DNA of 64,000 bases from Argyresthia goedartella (GCA_949825045.1 OX463816.1:12643579-12707578), one strand, 5' to 3'; shown: positions 1-10,850, counted from the stretch's first letter. The notes: generated by a model not told the origin, from the letters alone. Program-made: numbers and translations.

Positions 1-905
1 AAGAAGTAAGGAGGGACGTTGTCCGGTCCAATTGCGCTCCTTGGCCTTAGTTGCCTCAGTCCTTTCTCTATATCCCTACGGGAAACATGTGTAATTTGGA
101 CGTAGTTAGCAGTACGCGAGTCATCGGATCTGTTTACCAGATCCAGTGCCAGCGCCGGCTTGTCACTGAGGAAAGCGTCGGAGAAGTAGTCTGCAAATGC
201 GGCTGCTGCTTCTTCTCCGGCACACTCTTGGCCCTTTTGCATGACCCGAGGTTCGAAACCACCCTTCGATCTGAGGCCGCTCACATGTTTCCAAAACGCG
301 CGTGGGTTGTATCTGATATTACCTTCTAAACTCACCATGTGTTTCATGTAAGCTGTTGCTATGCTGCACTTAATACTGGCTCTCAGCTCACTGAATGCGG
401 CGTAGTCAGCTGGTCTCTTACACGACTTCCACTTACAATGTAATTTAGCCTCGGTCGCCAGGTCGTGTATTATATCCCCAGTATACCACACTGGGTAGCG
501 TCTAGTAGGTACACATTTCCTGGTTTTATTCGGCACTGTCGCATTGAAAATATCGTATATGGTGTCGTAAAAACGACCAACTGCCGTGTCCACATCCGGA
601 GCTTCAGCAATATCGTCCCAAGTGACGCTAGACATGTGTTCGTACAGGACTGTGTGGTTGCCCTTGGCAAAATTCCAGTCATTGTGACCGTCAATGTTGC
701 TGGGATCCAAGCGGCCGGATCGCTGGACTGCGCCTTGCATTGACGACAGTGGCACAATGATGTCGAGAGGCGGGTGGTAGGCGTCAGCGTGTGGCACCAG
801 GCTGCCTGACACGGAGGTGCGCACGGTTACACCACGGACGCTCTCCGGCAGTAATACCACATCAAGCACGCCCCCGTGAGCATGCTTATATAGGGGGTGT
901 TGCAT
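1..905 (-). pseudogene. CR1-like LINE ORF2 fragment: end of endonuclease and linker into reverse transcriptase
   Basis: Reading the minus strand from about 890 down to 1 gives one nearly continuous frame. It starts with the C-terminal part of an apurinic-type endonuclease (HAHGGVLDVVL, then DAYHPPLDIIV). It passes through the linker (PVWYTGDIIHDLATEAKLH; RYNPRAFWKHVSGLRS) and reaches the start of the reverse transcriptase fingers (GPDNVPPYF) at the window edge. This order is typical of CR1/Jockey-type ORF2. The palm domain lies outside the window. Other frames here are shadows. The N-terminal endonuclease is missing because the sequence jumps directly into ORF1-like sequence at about 880-910. 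The clade is inferred from domain order, not from a search. Confidence 0.8.
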
Positions 906-1790
906 ACTATGTCATTTGTTTCAGTTACCGTGTTAATCCAGCATTGGAAGTCGAACTGGAATCTGTACGGGTTAGCATCGTTGGTTCCTCCAAGTAGTAT
1001 TATATAGTCTTTTTCTGTCAATGTTGAAATCTACTGTCTTCCCGATTTGACTACTTCTGTCATTGATGCACCTGGCTTACTATAACATATTACTCTATAT
1101 TTTTCTCTAATGAATTCTTGTAGGATGTTACGAATATCTCGCCCTTGTTGATCGGCTATAATCAATATTCTAGGTTTGTCTGGCGAAGTCACGTCATCGG
1201 TTTTCAACGGTGGCGGTGGTGTTCGCAATTCATAATTCATAATAGTTTATTGCAAATTCTATGTAAGCCTGTTGGGTTTTGTGTTGTGTTATAGCTGTCG
1301 GTAGTACTTCGGATTCTTTTGTGAGTTCTATAAACGATTTCTCCAGCTCTGGACACACAGAGTGTGAGTATTGCTTGTGTAGTCCTCTTGTATGACTAAA
1401 TGGTACCTGTCGGGATATTGTTCTGAATGCCGGTTTGAAAAGGCATTGAGGATCTTCTGGGTGTTTTTGTGGCAAATTCATTGAGTATATCTGTGCTTGT
1501 GACTTTTTTGTACAATTCTATATTTTTTCATATGTTTCGTTTTCACACTTTAGGTCAAACACCTCTCTCACAAGTTTGGCAATTTCTTCATTTGCAGTCT
1601 CAAGGTTGGTCTTTAATTGATCCGCTTGATTCCTAAGCTCTAATATTTGTGATCTGTCGCATGGAGAGACATAAGGTAGGCTAATAGATAATGCGTTGTC
1701 AAAGAGTGTTGTTGAGCTGAGGAACATATCCTTTTCACTTCGTTACCTGCACTCTGAGGTCTGTTAGGTCTCCTGATCGTAACATTTTCG
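826..1790 (-). pseudogene. LINE ORF1 remnant with coiled coil and SGNH-esterase segment
   Basis: This lies upstream of the ORF2 fragment on the minus strand. A coiled-coil-like segment comes first (about 1727-1518, QILELRNQADQLKTNLETA). After a spacer follows a stretch beginning RILIIADQQGRDIRNIL (about 1165) and then DYIILLGGTNDANPYRF (about 1010). The two blocks resemble the first (G-S/Q-G) and later (GTND) motifs of SGNH/GDSL hydrolases, which occur in ORF1 of CR1-clade LINEs. Frame breaks near 1235 and 1030 show it is dead. The esterase lacks its C-terminal Asp-His block because of the deletion that joins it to the endonuclease. Confidence 0.7.
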
Positions 1791-1844
1791 TTATGTGATT
1801 GCATCGCTAGTGTTTTATTTTAAACAAAAAATAATAATTAAGCT

Positions 1845-1940
1845 TATGATTCGTGAACTCGGGAATCGAACCCGGGTCGTTTGGGTCTGAAGCACTGGTG
1901 TTACACTTTACGCCATCGAAGCAATACCAATCGCAGCAAA
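1845..1940 (-). repeat. tRNA-like sequence, probably SINE head or decayed tRNA
   Basis: The minus strand contains a box-B-like GGGTTCGATTCCCG and, about 45 bases upstream, a box-A-like TGGCGTAAAGTG. The T-arm can pair, but no acceptor stem closes the structure. I take it as a tRNA-derived retroposon fragment, not a working tRNA. Confidence 0.4.
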
Positions 1941-2353
1941 AGTAGGTGCTATAATCTAACGCTGCACAGGTGACATCTGTTGGCATTGGTGATATCACGT
2001 AGGTAGTGGATTCTTATCCGCAGGAAGTGTTGTAGTAGTTTTGTTTGGTTGGTGTCGCTTCTTTTGGTGTTAGATGTCGCTAAGTATCGTGTTTGCTTGC
2101 AGTGGTGACGGTTAAGATACCGTTATCTTGATGTTAAGTTAATGTATTAATTGTAACATTATTCAGTATTTATGTATTGCGCAGGTCCAAGAACGATATT
2201 AGAGTAAAACTGCCATGCACTTTCAAAGTCACTATATACATATTTCTCGGACATCTGCGCGTCACAACGGTCGACACAAGAAAGAGTGTGAGGCTCAAAA
2301 CACAACGCCTTTTAAAGTCGTTTTACACGATATTTTATGTTGGTCGCGCGCTG

Positions 2354-2735
2354 TCACGCCAAACGCGCGTTTGAAAGCAGATTGTGATTTCAATAATTTA
2401 AATAAATTAAGGAAGCTAACACATAGGTACTTTACTACACTTCGGCCGTTTTTAGAATGCGATTGTGACATTTTCTTGATACGTACATAATAAGCAATAT
2501 TTTTCACTGCAGATGTCAAAAATTTAGGGGTTTTGAGCTGTCAGGTGTCAAACGTGCGTTTTAAGGCAGATTGTAATTGGAATAATTGAAATAAATTAAG
2601 GAAGCTAACACAAAGGTACTTTACTACACTTCGGCCGTTTTTAGAATGCGATTGTGACATTTTCTTAATACGTACATTATAAGCAATATTTTTCATTGCA
2701 GATGTCAAAAATTTAGGGGTTTTGAGCTGTCAGGT
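2354..2735. repeat. Tandem duplication of about 190 bp
   Basis: Units 2354-2543 and 2544-2735 are about 90% identical. Both end in ATTTAGGGGTTTTGAGCTG followed by TCAG. A partial inverted copy lies near 32225-32290 (TTTTTGACAGCTCAAAAC), so the unit belongs to a dispersed repeat. Confidence 0.75.
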
Positions 2736-2793
2736 TGGCATTCTCTCAGCGTCCATACTTTAATAGCAGGTTAGTAGGAAGGACTATTCGTAC

Positions 2794-2928
2794 CTGCCAT
2801 GTTGGTGGGGGTGGACCTGGAGGCAGTTTCGGGCCAGGTCCATCGAAGGAGGGGCCCCCAGGTCTTCCAAGGTCCGGTGGCGGTATCGGCGGCACGTCAA
2901 CGAACCCTTGATTTGTGTGTCCGTCACT
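2794..2928 (-). CDS. Proline-rich internal coding exon, gene unknown
   Basis: An open frame of 45 codons on the minus strand is bounded by a good acceptor (ATATTTTTCAG) and a good donor (CAG/GTACGA), both in phase 0. The peptide is rich in Pro, Gly and Asp (for example VDVPPIPPPDLGRPGGPSF and PKLPPGPPPPTW). Its codons are GC-rich compared with the AT-rich surroundings, as expected for a real exon. The nearest minus-strand gene upstream is the M14-like gene, whose last recognised exon (26753) also ends in phase 0. It could therefore be a far C-terminal exon of that gene, or belong to a gene extending beyond the left edge. No function is claimed. Confidence 0.55.
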
Positions 2929-3154
2929 CTGAAAAATATCATACAAATTCGAATGATTTCATTGGTAATTTGTAATGCAGATGGTACTAAATGAGAAATC
3001 GTGAAGCACGTTTCAGATAACATGTAATACTTGTACAAATGTAAAAGTGCCATTCCATCCCATTTACGAACGCCACAATAAAATTTGCCTAAAATAAGCC
3101 TTGGGCTGAGCATGATGGTGATGAAAATAAGCTTCAATGCCGAAGACTTAAATA

Positions 3155-4004
3155 AAACCGATCAAGTGCGAGTCGAACTCGTGCACGAAGGGTTCCGTAC
3201 CACCGTACAATGGTAGGGATGGTTTGGAGTCAATAGTTTGGATTTTAAATAGCAAAATATTGTTTACAAAGTTATTGGTGCTACTTTAATTCTCCATGTA
3301 CGTAACCAGGTGCATTCATAAGTTTGTATGTAGTATTGTAAGAATTGTTGTATGGGAGCCCCCTTAAATATTTCTTTTATTCTGTTTTTAGTAATTGTTG
3401 TTATAGCGGCAACAGAAATACATTATGTTGTCATTTGTTTTAAATTGTTTTAATATGTGTACGATACCTTTTTCAACTCAGTGGATTCAAAAAATACTCA
3501 AACACACACACACACACACACACACATGCAACACAAAGAGAGGCCAAATCTCCACATCTTCAATAAAGTAAAGTTTAAATTATTTTTTTCTAATTAAATA
3601 CTTTTGGTTCTATATTCATCTCGATAATCATTTTTCCATCAGATAGTCGCAACTCTATATAAATTTAGCATCCAACCTTAATCCGGAAGTTGCGCTGGGG
3701 CCAGAAATACAGGTTATTTATGCCTAGTTCAGGCTTCAGATGTTCCCAATTTATTATTGTGACATTATTATAAGGACTTAGTTGGTAACTTTTGTAACCC
3801 TTTTGGTGATGAAATAAAATTATTATTATTATTATAATTATTATTATAATTATTATAGTATTATTATTATCTGTGAAAATTTCAACTGTCTGACTATTTC
3901 GGTTGATCCGGTAGAGCCCGGTGACAGACGGACGAACGAACGGTCAGCGGAGGCTTATTAATAGGGTCCCGTTTGGCACCCTTCGGGTACGGAACCCTAA
4001 ACAA
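3155..4004 (-). mobile_element. GGGTTCCGTACC repeat copy, interrupted
   Basis: Read on the minus strand, this has the usual parts of the family seen repeatedly here: start AGGGTTCCGTACCC (4000), CCGT-rich block, TTGAAATTTTCACAGA, GTTGCCGCTATAAC, GGGGGCTCCCATACAAC, and the end GGTACGGAACCCTTCGTGC with CACTTGATCGGTTTT (3155). It is split between 3424 and about 3866 by a retroposon. Confidence 0.8.
3424..3866 (+). mobile_element. Retroposon 3' fragment with (ATT)n tail, inserted in the GGGTTCCGTACC repeat
   Basis: About 440 bp interrupt the surrounding element exactly between AAATACAT and ATCTGTGAAAA of its consensus. The insert ends in GATGAAATAAAATTATTATT and further ATT units, the tail style of CR1/L2-like LINEs or their SINEs. 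ATTAT is found at both junctions and may be the target-site duplication. The insert also carries a (CA)n tract at about 3502-3524. Confidence 0.65.
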
Positions 4005-5465
4005 GAACGACATTTTTTTAGATGCTAGTTTAATTCCCCATATGCATCTGATAATGAAGGCCTCCACTAGCCAGATAAAACTAAATAACTAATATCCGCC
4101 ACTTTAACTGACCAACCAACATACCTTAAAAGCGTATGTTAAATGGTATTCTCGCTCGTCTCGTACCGTCAGCATCAGATACAGTAAGCACGCATGATAT
4201 TCAAATAGATCTATAAATCTTATGCAACCAGAAATGGTGTAAATATCCTCTGCGTCAAAATTATTTAAATACTTACACTTCTAATACGTGTCAACTACGT
4301 GTTTTAAATTTTGACAGAGCACGCATGAAACCCACATCGAGACTATTCGAGACATATCTGTTGCTCACTGTTCCTAACTCATACATTAAATTTTAACTAT
4401 TTATAACGGCTGAGTGACGGAAACAAGGATAGTTTTGTTCTGATTGCACTGGGGTTGTCTTGTAGTAGCATCTATCTAATCCTACTACATACTTACCAAT
4501 GTATGTATTCAGTAAGATGAGTCCTCATAATAACGTTGGGCTCATGACTTATCGAGGTAAATAAACTTCTGGTAAATACGAGTACGAACTCAACCTAACG
4601 TTGAAGTTAGGTACTTTGATACACTTACGGAATAATAACAACCTATGAATTTACAGATTTATTAAGAAAATAAGCCGCCGCGGTTCATATCCGATGCAAA
4701 GCTCCTCATTAGTTTGATATATATGTATTACCTACATAGATGCACCTATATAATAGAAGGCTTTACTTAATTATCTTCTAAACGGATGTAAATCATTAAT
4801 TAGTATTCATAACCAACAACTCCTCCTTTCCCTTAAGTAAAAGATGTGTTAAATAAAAAATAAATCGTTGATTTTCCCGAAATCCATATTGCTTACACAT
4901 GCTGAACACTATACCTAGTCCCTTAACTCTGGCGTATTGCTGTGCAACGCAACAAAACAAACAGAGATAAGCCCACGTAATTATCTCCATGGATCTAATC
5001 ATTATTACCTGCCTACTATTTTATTCATTTTGTTTTAGCGCCGGTTACCTTTTTATTGTTTTTAACAATAATGTTTTCGAAGAGAATAAGTTCTGTCGAG
5101 AAGCAATCCTAATATACTTCCTTGCGTCTCATCTACTCACATTTTGATATCATAAGTTGATAATGATGTCCTCCTTGTCATAACCAACGACATTGTGTAA
5201 GGACACATTAAAAAATGATAATTCTTCAAACCCTTAAGAAACCGATTACCAAAGAGGGACTTTATTTCAGTTGGCAGTTTATTGTAAGCCCTAATAGCCG
5301 TTTGTCTTGTACTTTTACTGAAGGACGCAGTTCTGGACGCCTTTTCCTCAAGGTGTAGCCAAAAGCGTTCTCTTAGTCGACTGCATTTCCGTTCAGTGCT
5401 GATTGGGAACTCTTTTGGATAACGCCGTATTAACTTGCATTTTATCCTATTACAGATTATTATTA
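4005..5465. other. No gene seen
   Basis: AT-rich sequence without convincing exons, RNA genes or repeats that I can name. Confidence 0.5.
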
Positions 5466-5469
5466 TTAT

Positions 5470-5810
5470 TACAGATTGAAATGCTTTGACATGGTATTTT
5501 TTTAAACTGAGTTTAAGATAAAAAACTTTACGCGCGAATATCCCGAATATATACTTCTTGGAGTACAGTTATCTTCGTTAGGAGGGCAGGATACTAAGAA
5601 GTGAAAATAAATTGCTTGGAGTCCAAAAATAACCCTGTGCGATGCGAATTCTGACCGCCCCGCCGGCCCAAAATGTATGAACAAGTAAAAATAAAGTCGC
5701 TCTGATCAAAACAGTTTCATAGTACAAGTTGTTCGGAATTATGTGACCAACAAACAACCCCCTAAAATATGACCACACCTTTCTGTTATACCCTGTAGGC
5801 AGATGGTATG
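5470..5810. repeat. Dispersed non-autonomous repeat
   Basis: The first half (5470-5640) matches 7880-8095 directly. The second half (5690-5805), ending AACAACCCCCTAAAATATGA and CCTTTCTGTTATACCCTGTA, matches the right arm of the inverted-repeat element at 20465-20723 and a half copy near 50370-50465. Confidence 0.65.
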
Positions 5811-5900
5811 CCAATAAATGAAAGATGGTTCTCGTTTGCGGAACACCTCCTTGACAGAGTTTCTCGTATTGTTGTGAAACGACTTTAATGTTCGTGAGCC

Positions 5901-5976
5901 AAAGGACTAATGGTGGCTGGACAAAGCTCAGAAACTACAAAGGACTAATGGTGGCTGGACAAAGCTCAGAAACTAC
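5901..5976. repeat. 38-bp perfect tandem duplication
   Basis: Two adjacent 38-bp copies beginning AAAGGACTAATGGTGGCTGG. They lie inside a LINE fragment whose single-copy equivalent, on the opposite strand, is near 7590-7550. Confidence 0.85.
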
Positions 5977-7066
5977 AATACTTTGCTGACTGTAACCAAA
6001 CTGGCAAGTTCATTGAGGGACTACAAACTGTTGTTGGTCCAAGATGCCAAATGACCGCACCGTGTTCACACGCAACAGGGGATGTGCAGAACACACAGTT
6101 AATAATTTATTGTTAAACGCTGGTAAAACCAAGTGCATCAAATTCTCACTTCCAAATGTCAGGCAAGTTGAGACCAGTTTAGTGTTAGACAGCAACATGT
6201 TAGAAGTAGAAAATGATACAAATTTCCTTGGAATAACTATCGATAGCAAATTGCAGTGGGGACTTTGCTGCGGCTTTGTGCGGCTTTTGCTGTTAGAAAC
6301 ATCAGACAAAACACGGATGTGGCTACATCTAGGCTAGTATATTTTAGTTACTTTCATAGTGTCATGTCCTACGGTATCTTGTTATGGGGAAAAGCAGCGG
6401 ATATTCTAACTATTTTTATTTAACAGAAAAGAGCTATTCGAGCAATTTATAATTTAAAACGAACAGACTCCTTAAGAGAGCTTTTCTAAGAAATTGACAT
6501 ACTAACTGTAGCTAGTCAATTTATTTTCGAAAATATAATGTATGTACGCAAGAACCTTACAACATTTTCCAAACTTAGCGAAAGCTGTAATGTTAACCTA
6601 AGAAATAATCACAGACTAGTTGCGCCCCGGTTTAGACTCACGAAGATCAGCAATTCTTTCAAGGGTCAATACTTTCTCTACTACAATAAGATACCCCTGG
6701 AGATTTTGAAATTGCCATTTGAGCAGTTTAAAAGCTTGTTAAAGTGGCTTTGTCGAAAAAGGGGTATTACAATGTTCAAGATTACTTAAATGATGGAACT
6801 GTATGGGATTAACCTAGCTTAAAACAGACCTTGTTGTTAATAAAAAAAATATATATATTATTGCTTATTTTAATCATAATAATTAAATTTATGTATTAGT
6901 TAAGCACAACCAATTTTTAAAAGAGATCTGAAAATAAATCTGTGGGAGTTTCTACGCCCTACTTCTACCACAATGGTCCAAGGTAGAGAAGAGGCAAAAA
7001 ATGACGTCAGCTAAGTATATGTAAATATCTACAGTAATAAAGAATTTTGACTTTGACTTAGACTTT
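5977..7066 (+). pseudogene. LINE reverse transcriptase C-terminal fragment, family C
   Basis: Two LINE pieces are joined here. Bases 5977-6085 belong to the same family as the minus-strand fragment at 7080-7600. From about 6095 the frame reads VNNLLLNAGKTKCIKFSLPN, NFLGITIDSKLQWG, then after frame breaks the C-terminal region (SLRELF, FENIMYVRKNLTTFSKLS, CNVNLRNNHRLVAPRFRLT). This is the thumb/C-terminal part of a Jockey/CR1-like reverse transcriptase. A better preserved minus-strand copy lies at 44823-45850. The 3' end (7030-7066) is made of TTTGAC-type units, the element's tail. At least three frameshifts or stops make it dead. Confidence 0.8.
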
Positions 7067-7079
7067 GTTGAGAGCAGAG

Positions 7080-7600
7080 AGATATCCCTTAGGATATTAT
7101 CCCGTAGGAACTGCACTTAGATACCCTTGCCTTTGTAAAGTTTACAAATAGAGGTGTCTTTCCATTCTTGTGACACTCTTTCAACTTCCCACGTCTTCCT
7201 AATTAGCTGATAAAGTCAGTTCTTAATACTTGGGCCACCGTATTTGTAAACATCTGATGGCAAGCCTCAGGTGTCTAGGCATTCTTGAGGCGCTTTGTTG
7301 CAAAACGGACATTTTGAAAGGTTTTAGGTAGATACTGTTTGTACTCAAGAGATTCCACATACGATTGTGTACCAGGGAGTTAGGACTTCATTTAAATGTT
7401 CTGCTCATCGAGCGAGGATCTCCTGTTCAGTTCATGAGTCAACATCCCCTGTCGCGTGTGAACACGGTGCGGTCATTTTGCATCTTGGACAAACAACAGT
7501 TTGTAGTCCCTCAATGAACTTGCCTGTTTGGTTACAGTCAGCAAAGTTTTGTAGTTTCTGAGCTTTTTCCAGCCACCATAATTCTTTTTAAATTTCTAAC
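7080..7600 (-). pseudogene. LINE reverse transcriptase fingers fragment, family B
   Basis: The minus strand reads KFIEGLQTVV, SHATGDVDS, QEILARWAEHLNEVL, QEWKDTSICKLYKGKG and RDISLLS with stops and shifts between. The pattern ...RWAEHLNEVL...W.....I.LYKGKG...Y..ISLLS is the region between endonuclease and palm in LINE ORF2. An opposite-strand copy of its first 150 bases is at 5900-6085, so the two form an inverted pair around family C. Confidence 0.65.
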
Positions 7601-7879
7601 TAAAACGTCAGTCGTTTCGTCCAAAGAAATCCGGAGCTTCTAGTGTTTGATTTCTTTGAAAGCCTTTTCAATATTTATTTTAAAGAACTTGTCCAAGTAT
7701 TTCTTTCTTCCAAGACTCATCTGGCAGCGTTCAATTTGAGCAAGTATATCAACTACAAACCGACAAAAATATTTTTCGAAGAAAATCCTGAACGCTGGGT
7801 TTCGGAAATTCAGTATCTTTAAAAATCATATCTATACTTTTTCTTTCGTTACGCTCCAAGGTTTTCCGACCACTAATTA

Positions 7880-8095
7880 TTACAGGTTGAAATAATTTCA
7901 CATGTATTTTTTTAAACTGCGACCCTGGTCACTAATTTAAGATGGAAAAAAAACTTTACGCGCATTTATCTCGAAAATATACCTCTTCGAGTACAGTTGT
8001 CTTCGTTAGTCGGGCAGAATTTGTATTCTGCCCGACTAACGAAGACAACTGACGTGAAAAAAAATGGCTAGGGGCCCAAAAATAACCCTGTCAAC
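7880..8095. repeat. Dispersed repeat copy containing a 27-bp perfect hairpin
   Basis: Matches 5470-5640. Within it, 7994-8020 and 8025-8051 are exact reverse complements separated by four bases (TTGT). The sister copy at 5570-5620 has only one arm, so the second arm arose in this copy by fold-back duplication. Confidence 0.85.
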
Positions 8096-8689
8096 ATCCA
8101 ATTTCGAAATCTACTGTTGAAAAGTTCGGAGCTCATAATCCTGGACAACGATCAAGAAAAGGTTAAAGTGTTTATAGAGGATGTATAGAAAAGTTGCAGT
8201 AATTTTTATTAGCTTTCATTATTTATTCATTTATTTTTATTTATTTGTATATTGTATATTATGTCATATACCATATTAAGATTCGTCGTTTTCGACATGT
8301 AAGCAAAAACCAAAAAACAGGACCTTTTTTTTGCCCCAAAAGCACACCTCTGAGGGGTCAGGACTTTAAGTATGTCGTCTCCTATCTAGTCCAAACAAAG
8401 TTCCGAAGTCAAAGTTCCTGCTTTCAACTTTACCATCTAGCTAGATCAATCCTCAAACATCAATCTTCAATCTGGTAGGCCAATTTTGCTGGTATTTTAT
8501 AGGGCCCTCTACGTGGTGGTTTAATGGTCTATCCAGCCCAGAGCCCCTCTCTGTTATTCATAAGTTCTGTAGGTACCTCTGCTATTCCCTTTCAAATGTT
8601 CGCCAAGTAGGCGACACATATTTGAAAAGAAATAGCAGTTTACTGAACAGTTTATTCAACAAAATTCCTCTCCCTTCCTTTTAGTCGCT

Positions 8690-8960
8690 AGTTTTTTGGG
8701 TTCCTTAACCGGAAGATGCCAAACGGGACCCTATTAATAAGCCTTCGCTATCCGTCCGTCCGTTTATCTCTCCCTCCATCCATCAGCGGGCTTTGTCTCA
8801 AGGAACGTAATAGGTACTAAGTTGAAATTTTCATATTTCTGTTGCCGCTACAGTAAAAAATAAAGAACTACATATTTTATAGAATAAGGGGGTCCCCTTA
8901 CAAGAGACGTGTTTTAACACCACACGCGATATAACAAACCATAACATGATTCAAATATGA
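8690..8960 (+). mobile_element. GGGTTCCGTACC repeat, diverged 5' half
   Basis: Starts GGGTTCCTTAACCGGAAG and keeps the CCAAACGGGACCCTATTA block, CCGTCCGTCCG block, GTTGAAATTTTCATA and TTCTGTTGCCGCTAC. The 3' end is lost. A separate 5'-end stub is at 9288-9350. Confidence 0.7.
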
Positions 8961-9114
8961 TCGTAGATTTCGCGGCTATCACATGGTTGTGGGGACGCAA
9001 TTGGTTTGATATCGGGTTCGGAGTCTTGGGTTCTGGGCTCCAATCCTCCTTCTCTATTTACTTTACGTCAAATTATATTTACTTTTGCGGCATCTAACCT
9101 CATTTGAGGTTAAT

Positions 9115-9290
9115 TTTTCCAGTGTCAAGTGTATTTGAAAGAACATGTGACGTGTTTTTGAACCTAACCTCAGATGAATGAAACTCTTTGCCTCCAACTA
9201 TGCCAGCGCCACCAAGCGGAAGCAAAGGCGGACATGGGTGCCATTTTATAGGCACCTATGGCCGCCTTTGCTCCCGCACTTAATTTCTAG
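9115..9290. repeat. Dispersed repeat with hairpin core
   Basis: Contains inverted arms 9222-9242 and 9251-9271 (GCAAAGGCGG... / ...CCGCCTTTGC, two mismatches). The flank about Cys/Pro-free text CAGATGAATGAA recurs inverted near 32150-32215 and in part at 31340-31375, so it is part of a mobile repeat. Confidence 0.55.
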
Positions 9291-9639
9291 GGTTCCGTAC
9301 CCGTAGGGTGCCAAACGGGACCATATTACCATAGACTAATAATACAAGGAGACTGGCCATCCCGAACAAAAAATCGTGCTCCGGAAGAAAGCTAAAATTG
9401 CCGTCCAGACACTGATGGCGTTAGCCCTGTTTGCTGCTTGCTAAGACAGAGACGGCTGCCTGTTTTTTTTACGTTATAATGCCCTAGGTGGCGTCAGAGA
9501 TTTATAAGACTACACTAGCGCCACCAGACTCAGATTAGATCTCAATATAGTTCAAAACATGATCGTAAATTTCGTGACTTATGAATATTGTTTCATAAGT
9601 CATGACGCAATTGGTTCGATATCAGTTGCGCAATCGGGT

Positions 9640-9745
9640 TCAAATCCAAGTATTTTTCTTGTTTTTTTTTAGTGCATAAGTTTTCTTGTAAAATTTTACG
9701 GAACCCTTCGTATGCGAATCCGACCCGCCCTTGACCGGCTTTTTA
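9640..9745 (+). mobile_element. GGGTTCCGTACC repeat, 3' end
   Basis: Shows the family's 3' terminus: ACGGAACCCTTCGTATGCGA, then GCCCTTGACCGGCTTTTT. The 5' part is missing. Confidence 0.65.
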
Positions 9746-9830
9746 AACCTTTTCGACTTCTCCAATAAAATTTGTTTCAATTTTATTACAGGCGCAAAGG
9801 CATACAAGTAAAAATACATCAAATGAAATA

Positions 9831-10075
9831 CACGGTCAAGTGCGATTCGTGCTTGCAAACGAAGAGTTCCTTACCACCGCAGAATGGAAGGGATGGTATG
9901 GAGTGAATAGGCTTTTTTTCTTTATTTTAATGTAATACAGCAAAATGTTAATTACAAAGTAATTGGTATTTCATTCTCCGTGTATGTATGTAATCAGGTA
10001 ATTTATAAGTTTGTATGTGGTATCGTAAGAAATGGTGCCCCCTCTATTAAGACATTTCTCTATAGTTTACCTGTA
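9831..10075 (-). mobile_element. GGGTTCCGTACC repeat, minus-strand 3' half
   Basis: On the minus strand this carries the terminal half of the family: CACTTGACCG at the end, the altered GAACTCTTCG, the ACTTTGTAATTAACATTTTG block and the ACATACAAACTTATAAATTA block. Confidence 0.65.
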
Positions 10076-10379
10076 ATATATTTAAGTAATGACATGGACA
10101 AGGACATTGGGAGTCGTCGTTTGAGGGACCGAGGTTTTGACAACTGCTCTAATTCTGATTAAACTATGGCTCTGGGGCTTTCCAGGTCCAGAGGATCTCG
10201 CTCGCTGCGCAGCGCGGTAACGCTGCCTGTGTAATGGGATTGTTTGCGTTATGTATTTGTATAGATAATTTTTCCCTTTTAAGTTAACCCTAAAAATACG
10301 CGCGAAGTACCGTAAATGTGTTAGAAAGGTAATTACAAAAATTTATCGCAATACTATTTGCAGTAACTATGTACATTAA

Positions 10380-10512
10380 ATAAATAAAATAAAACTTTGG
10401 CTCAGTAAATAAAACCTTATAAACAACATACAAAAGGTAATTTGTCCGCACTGGGGATCGAACCACGATCAACCGCTTGAAAGTCGGAAGATAAACCGCT
10501 CGGTCATCCACC
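10380..10512 (-). mobile_element. tRNA-derived SINE
   Basis: The minus strand begins GGTGGATGACCGAGCGG (box A like) and has GTGGTTCGATCCCCAGTGCG (box B) about 45 bases on. An unrelated body of about 60 bases and a T/A-rich tail (TTTTATTTTATTTATTTAA) follow. The anticodon arm does not fold properly. A tRNA head with a 3' simple tail indicates a SINE. Confidence 0.55.
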
Positions 10513-10687
10513 TTGCTGATAAGAACTGCAAATTACAAATACATTGAAAGCGAATTTGCGAAATTGAGATTGTGGTGAAGACTGAAATTACAATTTATTG
10601 TAGACATCTAGATTGTTACTAATGAACTATTTTTCGATGTACGGTGCTTTGTATGGCGATGGACACTCTTCTTTATATTATTTAATC

Positions 10688-10850
10688 TATGCTATTACTA
10701 AGCCTCCACTGTCCGTCTGTCTGTCCGTCCGTCCGTCACCGGGCTCTATCGGATCAACCGAAATAGGTAGAGAGCTGAAATTTTCACAGAGGGTGAATTT
10801 TTATTGTCGCTATAACAAAAAATAATAAAACATACCGGTTTTTAAGAATT
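10688..10850 (+). mobile_element. GGGTTCCGTACC repeat, internal fragment
   Basis: Contains TTACTAAGCCTCCACTGTCC, CCGTCCGTCCGTCACCGGGC, GCTGAAATTTTCACAGA and TTGTCGCTATAACAA. Both ends are degraded. Isolated 3'-end stubs of the same family follow at 11505-11545 and 11600-11650. Confidence 0.65.

Noticed and set aside
1845..1940. Functional tRNA gene on the minus strand
   Set aside because: Box A and box B are present but no acceptor stem or proper anticodon arm can be formed.
10440..10512. Functional Ser/Leu/Glu-type tRNA on the minus strand
   Set aside because: The anticodon stem is mismatched and the sequence runs into a SINE-like body and tail.
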